This document shows positions 6,957-12,330 of a stretch of DNA of 12,330 nucleotides, piece by piece. The first letter of the stretch is position 1. Each line of letters starts with the position of its first letter. Below the pieces are notes generated by a model, which saw only the letters and a program-made list of their open reading frames with translations, was not told the origin of the DNA and made no database searches. The translations under genes were made by a program, and so were the position numbers. The DNA is from an uncultured bacterium (GTDB taxonomy: Bacteria; Cyanobacteriota; Vampirovibrionia; Gastranaerophilales; Gastranaerophilaceae): NCBI GenBank assembly GCA_900555175.1, contig USJT01000008.1, positions 1 through 12,330 of the forward strand, given 5' to 3'.

Positions 6957-8651
6957 ATGTCATTACCAAATGTAGCATATTTCTCAATGGAAATCGCAAT
7001 GGATCAGTCTTTAAAAACTTATTCAGGCGGTTTAGGATTTTTGGCAGGTTCGCACATGCTTTCTGCAGGTTATCTGCAAATGCCTATGGTAGGTGTAACT
7101 ATGTTATTGGCATACGGGTACTATGATCAACGAATTGCACAAGATGGTCAAGTCGAAGTTGCTTATATCAGAAAATATTATGACTTCTTGAAAGATACAA
7201 ACGTTACAACAGAAGTTGATATTTTCGGAGAAAAAGTTAAAGTAAAAGCTTACTTAGTAGAACCGGATTTATTCGGTGCTTGCCCTGTTTACCTTTTGAC
7301 AACTGATATCGAAGGTAACAGCGATTGGGCTAAGAGCATTTCTCATAAACTTTATGACGGAAATGAAAAAATCAGAATTGCTCAAGAAACAGTTTTAGGT
7401 ATTGGTGGTATCAGAATCCTTCAAAAAATCGGTTACAACTTTGATGTTGTACACATGAATGAAGGTCACGCTCTACCTGCAGCATTTGAATTGTTAAGAC
7501 AATACAACGGCAATCTTGATGAAGTTAAAAAGAAAACTGTATTCACAACTCACACACCTGTTGCAGCAGGTAACGAAGTTCACTGGGTTGATACACTTAT
7601 GGAAGGCGGCTTCTTTGCAGGATGTTCAAGAGAAACTGCTGTTCAATTAGGTGGAGAAAACTTCTCATTAACAGTTGCAGCATTGAGAATGTCTAGAATT
7701 GCAAACGCTGTATCTCAATTACACGGTCTTGTTGCTAATAAAATGTGGGAATGGGTTGATGGCAGATGCCCAATCCGTGCTATTACAAACGCTGTTAACC
7801 TTCATTATTGGCAAGATAAGAGAATTAAAGAAGCTGCAAATGATCCTGAAAAATTGTTAGCAGTAAAACGTGAAATGAAAGCAGAATTGTTTGAATATGT
7901 TGCAAACGTTGCCGGTAAGAGATTTGATCCTGATGTATTAACAATCACTTGGGCAAGAAGATTTGCTGATTACAAACGTGCTTGGTTAATCCTTATGGAT
8001 AAAGACAGAATCAACAAATTACTTGATGCTAACAAAATTCAAATCATCTTTGCAGGTAAATTCCACCCGGATGATGTTATGGGTAAAGAAATGTTTAACA
8101 AACTTCTTAACCGTTCACACAGCATGAAAAACGTTGTTGTATTACCTGGATATGAACTTGAATTATCCGGTAAATTAAAACGCGGTTCAGATATTTGGTT
8201 AAACACTCCGTTAAGACCATTCGAAGCTTCAGGTACTTCAGGTATGTCAGCTAACGCTAACGGTACTGTTCACTTATCAATCTATGATGGTTGGACTGTT
8301 GAAGGTACATTTAACGGCATTAACGGTTACACTGTTGAATACCCTGGACTTGATGACGAAATGCCTTGGGAAGAACGTCATTGGAAAGATCATGAATGTG
8401 TAATGAACATCATTGAAAATGAAATTATTCCTACATACTACGAAAACAAAAAAGAATGGGCTCGTTTAATGAGACAAGCTATCAGAACTTCTGAAGCTTA
8501 CTTCAACTCAGATCGTATGGTAATTGAATACTATAACAGATTATATAAACCAATTGCTCATAACGATTCAACATCAGGCGAAAAGAAAAAAGAAATGAAT
8601 ATTTCTGAAACACCAACATTTGATGCTTGGACTTTCGCTAACATTAAATAG
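6957..8651 (+). CDS. Short-type alpha-glucan phosphorylase homologue (GT35) lacking the PLP lysine
   Basis: A 564-residue homologue of the short (Thermotoga AgpA-like) alpha-glucan phosphorylases, which release glucose-1-phosphate from glycogen or maltodextrin in the cytoplasm. Family marks in order: AYFSMEIA with YSGGLGFLAG at the N-terminus, H166 and NEGH (168-171) in the glucan site, THTPVAAGNE near 200, the TWARRFADYKR phosphate-binding motif (R335, K340), AGKFHPDD, and EASGTSGM (423-430). In the family this last motif continues with lysine, the PLP Schiff-base residue. Here residue 431 is serine, and the sequence reads SANANG where relatives read KAALNG. The rest of the site, including YDGW and VEG, is kept, so this is not a decayed gene. 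The enzyme may have lost phosphorolysis or use another cofactor or donor. AGGAAGG (6945-6951) precedes the ATG, and a good terminator follows. T-ending codons suggest high expression. Confidence 0.88.
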   Translation: MSLPNVAYFSMEIAMDQSLKTYSGGLGFLAGSHMLSAGYLQMPMVGVTMLLAYGYYDQRIAQDGQVEVAYIRKYYDFLKDTNVTTEVDIFGEKVKVKAYLVEPDLFGACPVYLLTTDIEGNSDWAKSISHKLYDGNEKIRIAQETVLGIGGIRILQKIGYNFDVVHMNEGHALPAAFELLRQYNGNLDEVKKKTVFTTHTPVAAGNEVHWVDTLMEGGFFAGCSRETAVQLGGENFSLTVAALRMSRIANAVSQLHGLVANKMWEWVDGRCPIRAITNAVNLHYWQDKRIKEAANDPEKLLAVKREMKAELFEYVANVAGKRFDPDVLTITWARRFADYKRAWLILMDKDRINKLLDANKIQIIFAGKFHPDDVMGKEMFNKLLNRSHSMKNVVVLPGYELELSGKLKRGSDIWLNTPLRPFEASGTSGMSANANGTVHLSIYDGWTVEGTFNGINGYTVEYPGLDDEMPWEERHWKDHECVMNIIENEIIPTYYENKKEWARLMRQAIRTSEAYFNSDRMVIEYYNRLYKPIAHNDSTSGEKKKEMNISETPTFDAWTFANIK

Positions 8652-8673
8652 CCTAAACAACAATAAACATAGT

Positions 8674-8712
8674 AAAAAAGACACTTGATAATTTGTATCG
8701 GGTGTCTTTTTT
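8674..8712 (+). terminator. Intrinsic terminator of the phosphorylase-like gene
   Basis: Perfect 11-bp stem: AAAAAAGACAC (8674-8684) pairs with GTGTCTTTTTT (8702-8712). The loop contains GATA and TATC, which can extend the stem. The final T-run completes a classic rho-independent terminator 22 nt after the stop codon. Confidence 0.9.
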
Positions 8713-8745
8713 GTTACAATTTGTTAACATTTTTTAGTCCTTTTT

Positions 8746-8773
8746 TAAAGTTTTTTACTTAATATGCCGATTA
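8746..8773 (+). promoter_or_regulatory. Near-consensus sigma-28 (FliA/SigD)-type promoter
   Basis: TAAAGTTT (8746-8753), 12 nt, then GCCGATTA (8766-8773). The flagellar sigma-28 consensus is TAAAGTTT, 11 nt, GCCGATAA, and sigma-D promoters tolerate TAAA to GCCGAT spacing of 14-16; here it is 16. The match is 8 of 8 in the -35 and 7 of 8 in the -10. The transcript would start near 8780, leaving a leader of about 30 nt with AAAGGGA before the ATG. No sigma-70 promoter of similar quality is seen in this gap. Confidence 0.6.
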
Positions 8774-8810
8774 ATAGAGTAAGGAAACAAAACAAGAAAG
8801 GGAACAGGTC

Positions 8811-10016
8811 ATGGGTATGGCTGCTTCGCAAGCTCGGTTCTTAGGACTGACTGCGAGAAAAACAAATGTTGAATATGAAGGACAGCAGATAAACCAACAA
8901 AGAACTACTTTGTCTAACCAGTCTGCCAACTACTATAACCAGCTGCTCGGTATGACTGTACCGGTTCCTCCTTCTACTGCCGATTATACAAAAACTGTTT
9001 ATACATTCGAAGACGGTTCTTTAAGCAATTCTATTTCTACTATGATTGCTCAAAGTGACGGTACTTATTTAATTAGTTATACTTCTTCTTGGACTGATGA
9101 TTTTGCTGCTGTTTCTGCTGGTCAATCTATTGTTACAAGAAAAGATACAGGTGCTATTGATGGCACCGGAAAAACTATTTTCGATTACTTTGTTGGGTCT
9201 AAACAACTTAGAGGCTTGACTGATAATTTAACTTTCACTGCTCAAGATTATGATGATCAAGGTAATCCGACAGGGGCTGCTGTTTCTGGATTATTCTATG
9301 ACAAAGAATCTAAAAAATATTACAGACAATACAATGAACAAACTGGGGTTTATTCTCAAGAATATGTTCCAACTTCTAACAATGTTAAATACACTTGTGA
9401 TTTCAATGATGATTATTTAAAAACTTTGTCTGCTGATCAGATTGCTAACTTAAAAGAAGAAGAAAAGAATTACATTGAAATCCTTAACGAACAATACGGA
9501 GAAGCTGATTGGTTAGTTAGATATGTTAAAAACACTACTACAAACACTTGGTCTCCATACTTTGTAAAAAAAGATGTGTTAGACTCTGCTATTTTCTCTG
9601 ACACTGGTTCTTCTCAAAGCAACATTCCGGCTTACACTATCGGTTCTGCTCAAAAAACTGAAGAAGTTAAAGGGGTTACTGCTAGATTAGAACAAGATTC
9701 AACAGGACGTATCATTAACGTTACTCTTAACCCTGGTCAACAAGATGAAGTTACATACGCTGTTACTACTAACACTGTTACTGATCAGGCTGCTTACGAT
9801 GATGCAATGAACCAATACGAATACGATAAATATGAATATGATCAATCTATTCAAGAAATTAACGCTAAAATTGAAATTATCCAAGCTGAAGATAAAAACC
9901 TTGAATTAAGATTGAAACAATTAGATACTGAACAAGATGCGATCCAAACTGAAATGGATGCTGTTCAAAAAGTTATTGAAAAGAACACTGAATCTACATT
10001 CAAAACTTTCGGTTAA
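8811..10016 (+). CDS. Coiled-coil protein of unknown function, Melainabacteria-type
   Basis: A 401-residue soluble protein with no signal peptide or membrane helix. I do not know its function. The first 45 residues (MGMAASQARFLGLTAR, then a Gln/Asn-rich amphipathic helix ending NYYNQLLG) look like a conserved N-terminal block that I associate with multi-copy hypothetical proteins of Gastranaerophilales; this is recollection, not a search. The middle (about 50-320) is Thr/Ser/Tyr/Asp-rich and beta-like. Residues about 330-401 are a heptad-like coiled coil that begins with a doubled EYDKYEYD and ends KNTESTFKTFG. Layout (helix, variable middle, terminal coiled coil) and the sigma-28-type promoter would suit a filament, secretion-substrate or motility-linked role, which is inference. 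Strong T-ending codon bias suggests abundant expression. The ATG at 8811 is favoured by AAAGGGA; the ATG at 8817 is an alternative. Confidence 0.85.
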   Translation: MGMAASQARFLGLTARKTNVEYEGQQINQQRTTLSNQSANYYNQLLGMTVPVPPSTADYTKTVYTFEDGSLSNSISTMIAQSDGTYLISYTSSWTDDFAAVSAGQSIVTRKDTGAIDGTGKTIFDYFVGSKQLRGLTDNLTFTAQDYDDQGNPTGAAVSGLFYDKESKKYYRQYNEQTGVYSQEYVPTSNNVKYTCDFNDDYLKTLSADQIANLKEEEKNYIEILNEQYGEADWLVRYVKNTTTNTWSPYFVKKDVLDSAIFSDTGSSQSNIPAYTIGSAQKTEEVKGVTARLEQDSTGRIINVTLNPGQQDEVTYAVTTNTVTDQAAYDDAMNQYEYDKYEYDQSIQEINAKIEIIQAEDKNLELRLKQLDTEQDAIQTEMDAVQKVIEKNTESTFKTFG

Positions 10017-10075
10017 TTATTATTACTTTTTCAATAAACTTATTATTAATTTTGTTTCCTTTCCCTTTTATTCTA

Positions 10076-10104
10076 ACGACTTACTATGATAGTCGTTTTT
10101 TTTT
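10076..10104 (+). terminator. Intrinsic terminator of the coiled-coil gene
   Basis: Stem ACGACT (10076-10081) with AGTCGT (10091-10096), a 9-nt loop and a run of nine T through 10104. It lies 59 nt after the stop and ends just before the stop of the convergent gene. It works for the plus strand; no T-run serves the minus strand. Confidence 0.85.
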
Positions 10105-10107
10105 GTG

Positions 10108-11973
10108 CTAATTTTCAGCTTTATAAAGTCTTGCAAAGAAACAGGAAACGTGTTGAATTGAATCCACTCGAACCCATTGACGAGTAGCTTTAAACCTTAT
10201 TGAACCTGCTGAACGTTCAGGATTTTTATGCGAATAATTATTTATATCGTTATTGAACAAATGGAACTGACACATAGCAGCTTTTTTACAAGCTTCAAGC
10301 AATCTTTTTTCAAGCACTTCGACTTTCAAATAACGAGCTAAATAATAAGCAGCAACAAGTCCTTCTGAGCGAGCACCATCAGGGTAATAATGGTCACCAT
10401 AATCGTAATAATAACCGCCTTCATAATCAATATAAGGAGAATCATCTCTTTTATACATTTTAGAAACCATAGTAGCTGCATCAGTAAACACAAAATTTAT
10501 ATAATTTTGTTTTTGAAAATCCTTATCCTTTGCCCACTCCTCAATTGCTTGCATAAGCCAAGCATCAGATGGTAAAGCCGTAAACAATTCAGAATATATT
10601 TTAGGCCTTTCATCAACAATCCAATCCAAGGCTTTTTTAGCAACTTTACGAACTTCTTTTGCTAACTTTTCATCATCCAAGAAATTATTTGCAAAAAGTG
10701 CCAGTCCCAAAAGGGCTTCACCAGGGTAATAGAATGAAAAAGTGGCTTTTCTTTCTTCGTCAGTCATATTAATTAAAGGCTGACCGTTTTGGAATTCTGG
10801 ATGGATATAATACCCTAGAATCTCACCATTATCATAAACTCTGCTCATAATATGGCGAGTATAACCTTTTATATATTCATCATAAGATTTGTCACCCGTA
10901 AAAGAACGATACTGCATCAAAGCGACCAACAAAACACCTGTTCCGCCGAGTTTTGATTTTCTATTATAAAAAGCATAACAGCCTTTGCCCCATTTGGTAT
11001 CATGTTCTTTAGTAATTGAAATACTCCAATCAACAGCTTTTTTAGCAGCTTTAATATATTTTTCATCAGACGGAAGTTGATAAGCTCTTATCAGAGCAAT
11101 AATAACACCACAATGACGCAAATCATTGTAGTACAAATTATTTTCAGGTCTTGTCGGATGTTCGTGATCTTTAAAATTATCTTCACAGCAATCGTAGTAA
11201 TACAAAAATCTTCCATCGTCATACATATTTGCAAGAAGCCAGTCAGAAGATTCAATCACTTGATGATATAAAACATCATAACTAAATTCAGTATATCTTA
11301 TATTTCCACGATACAGCGGAATACATTTATCTTTATAAGTAACAAAAGCTCTGCTTCTAAACAAGTAATATTCATAATCATCCGAATTTGCAAGGATTTT
11401 TAATCTTTCGGAACGGCTATTTGTAAGCTTTCCGATAGGAGTTTTCTTTACTAAAGTTTGCAACACGGAACGAAGCCCCATGTGGCTTAAAGTAATTGCA
11501 TCAGTCGGCATATAATAGTATGAAATACCGTTTTTTCTTAATTCTAAGCCATTAATACCGATTTCAAATCTTCCGTTATCAAATCGTTCGGAATTGAGCT
11601 CTCCTCGTTTTATTTTTTTTCTGTCAATAACATATTCAATCATTATTCGACAGAAATTTTCATCTTCAGGTTTAAAATTCTCAAAACGTGGATTTTTCCT
11701 TATCATTTCAATATTTCTGTTAATAGTAGTTGCTAAATCAACTCTTTTACTTCCGTAACGGACAAATTTTTGACCGCTTTGAAATAAAGTAATATAAATA
11801 AGTGTTTCACTAGGATTATATTCAAGAATACCAGAAAAATCCAAATCTGAAATGTCGACCTTGACACCTGATACAATAGACGCTCTAATACGTTTCAATA
11901 GCGTATCAATGCAAGAAAAATCTTTTTCTAAAAAAGCTCTCTCTTTATCATTCTGTTCCTTAAAATCAAGCAT
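10108..11973 (-). CDS. Probable alpha/alpha-barrel protein with possible AMMECR1-like N-terminal domain
   Basis: A 621-residue cytoplasmic protein of unknown function; no signal peptide or membrane helix is seen. Residues about 20-180 have the order of an AMMECR1-type domain: a strand YITLFQSG (60-67), NPRFENF (94-100), a strand CRIMIEYVID (108-117), then INGLELRKNG (140-149) and MPTD (155-158). The family's RGCIG signature is replaced by KFVRYG. From about 230 on, repeated helix pairs suggest an (alpha/alpha) toroid as in six-hairpin glycosidases, epimerases and polysaccharide lyases: DGRFLYYY (253-260), YNDLRHCG (282-289), FYYPGEALLGLA (414-425), PSDAWLMQAIEEW (468-480), ARSEGLVAAYYLA (534-546) and VRVDSIQHVSCF (601-612). 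Acidic and aromatic residues at these repeat ends would suit a carbohydrate site, but no catalytic pair can be assigned. It has no Shine-Dalgarno; TAA lies two codons upstream in frame, so the ATG is fixed. Confidence 0.7.
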   Translation of the reverse strand: MLDFKEQNDKERAFLEKDFSCIDTLLKRIRASIVSGVKVDISDLDFSGILEYNPSETLIYITLFQSGQKFVRYGSKRVDLATTINRNIEMIRKNPRFENFKPEDENFCRIMIEYVIDRKKIKRGELNSERFDNGRFEIGINGLELRKNGISYYYMPTDAITLSHMGLRSVLQTLVKKTPIGKLTNSRSERLKILANSDDYEYYLFRSRAFVTYKDKCIPLYRGNIRYTEFSYDVLYHQVIESSDWLLANMYDDGRFLYYYDCCEDNFKDHEHPTRPENNLYYNDLRHCGVIIALIRAYQLPSDEKYIKAAKKAVDWSISITKEHDTKWGKGCYAFYNRKSKLGGTGVLLVALMQYRSFTGDKSYDEYIKGYTRHIMSRVYDNGEILGYYIHPEFQNGQPLINMTDEERKATFSFYYPGEALLGLALFANNFLDDEKLAKEVRKVAKKALDWIVDERPKIYSELFTALPSDAWLMQAIEEWAKDKDFQKQNYINFVFTDAATMVSKMYKRDDSPYIDYEGGYYYDYGDHYYPDGARSEGLVAAYYLARYLKVEVLEKRLLEACKKAAMCQFHLFNNDINNYSHKNPERSAGSIRFKATRQWVRVDSIQHVSCFFARLYKAEN

Positions 11974-11979
11974 AGATTA

Positions 11980-12008
11980 ATAATAACATTAATTATCAGT
12001 AATGGCAA
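11980..12008 (-). promoter_or_regulatory. Sigma-70-type promoter giving a leaderless mRNA
   Basis: Minus strand: TTGCCA (12008-12003), 17-nt spacer, TATTAT (11985-11980), then six bases and the ATG of the 621-residue gene. The usual -10 to start distance puts transcription initiation on or next to the A of ATG, which would explain why no ribosome site is present. Confidence 0.55.
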
Positions 12009-12058
12009 ATTCTTATAAATTCAATAAATAAATAAAACGTAAAGATTTCTTTAAGCTT

Positions 12059-12087
12059 TTGACATGAAAAAAAAGTTGTTGTTCAAT
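12059..12087 (+). promoter_or_regulatory. Probable promoter of smc
   Basis: Consensus -35 TTGACA (12059-12064), 17-nt spacer and a weaker -10, TTCAAT (12082-12087); GATAAT at 12089-12094 is an alternative but too far. The leader would be about 20 nt with TAGGA (12104-12108) ahead of the ATG. Confidence 0.45.
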
Positions 12088-12112
12088 AGATAATAAGACT
12101 TGGTAGGAATTT

Positions 12113-12330
12113 ATGTACATTAAACAACTTGAGATAGATAATTTTAAATCATTTGCAAATAAATCAGAAATCCCATTATTAAAAGGTTTTACAACAGTTT
12201 CCGGACCAAACGGTTCAGGGAAAAGTAATATTATTGATAGCGTTCTTTTTGCACTCGGACTTGCCAATGCAAGCGAACTTCGTGCAGAAAATTTATCTCA
12301 TTTTATATCAACGTACACCAAACGTAACGA
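12113..12330 (+). CDS. smc: Chromosome segregation protein SMC, N-terminal part
   Basis: The first 72 codons of SMC, the ATPase of bacterial condensin that organises and segregates the chromosome with ScpA and ScpB; the rest (normally about 1,150-1,200 residues) lies beyond the window. It opens [14 protein letters not shown], the standard SMC head strand, followed by Walker [10 protein letters not shown] (31-39, K37 and S38) and [11 protein letters not shown]. The LRAENLS segment (57-63) corresponds to the conserved RAE region that follows in SMC heads. TAGGA precedes the ATG. The gene is divergent from the 621-residue protein, so co-regulation is not implied. Confidence 0.93.
   Translation, partial: MYIKQLEIDNFKSFANKSEIPLLKGFTTVSGPNGSGKSNIIDSVLFALGLANASELRAENLSHFISTYTKRN

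Noticed and set aside
12013..12267. 84-codon frame on the minus strand over the smc start
   Set aside because: Antisense shadow of smc and its promoter; no ribosome site and no recognisable protein.
1..12330. Search for CRISPR arrays, transposase genes, integrase or tRNA genes
   Set aside because: No spaced direct repeats, no terminal inverted repeats with target duplications, no matching protein motifs and no cloverleaf were seen by eye.

Overview
The window is AT-rich bacterial chromosome. The best guess for the host is a non-photosynthetic cyanobacterial relative of the Melainabacteria / Vampirovibrionia (Gastranaerophilales) type. This rests on A/T-biased codon use, a cytoplasmic coiled-coil protein opening with a MGMAASQARFLGLTAR-like N-terminus that I associate with that group, and a single-domain SRP RNA. 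It is inference; no marker gene in the window settles it. I see no mobile element, CRISPR array, prophage gene or tRNA.

Layout. Positions 1 to about 70 hold the 3' part of a small SRP RNA (+). It converges with a polyprenyl-phosphate glycosyltransferase gene (131-1084, -). That gene is divergent from one very long reading frame (1165-3822, +) joining a YdjC/ChbG-type carbohydrate deacetylase to a membrane-anchored SNase-like plus phospholipase-D-like nuclease. Next on the minus strand are a short DegT-like PLP protein (3832-4629) and a secreted von Willebrand A protein (4669-5397). The plus strand resumes with a methionine gamma-lyase-family PLP enzyme (5515-6753), a short-type alpha-glucan phosphorylase homologue (6957-8651) and the coiled-coil protein (8811-10016). 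A 621-residue protein with a probable alpha/alpha-barrel (10108-11973, -) is divergent from the start of smc (12113 to the window end).

How the parts relate. The left third looks like envelope biology: a lipid-linked sugar transferase, a sugar deacetylase, an aminotransferase-like protein and two probably exported proteins. The middle is a PLP enzyme plus glucan metabolism. Most genes appear to be separate transcription units, with readable promoters and two good intrinsic terminators (8674-8712 and 10076-10104).

Main points to check: (1) the phosphorylase homologue has serine where the family's PLP-binding lysine should be; (2) the deacetylase-nuclease fusion has a ribosome site and ATG at the joint and a double stop one frame away, so a one-base indel may have fused two genes; (3) the coiled-coil gene has a near-consensus sigma-28/FliA-type promoter; (4) three minus-strand genes lack a Shine-Dalgarno and have a TATAAT-like box ending exactly 6 nt before ATG, a leaderless-mRNA signature; (5) the 621-residue protein may carry a divergent AMMECR1-like N-terminal domain.
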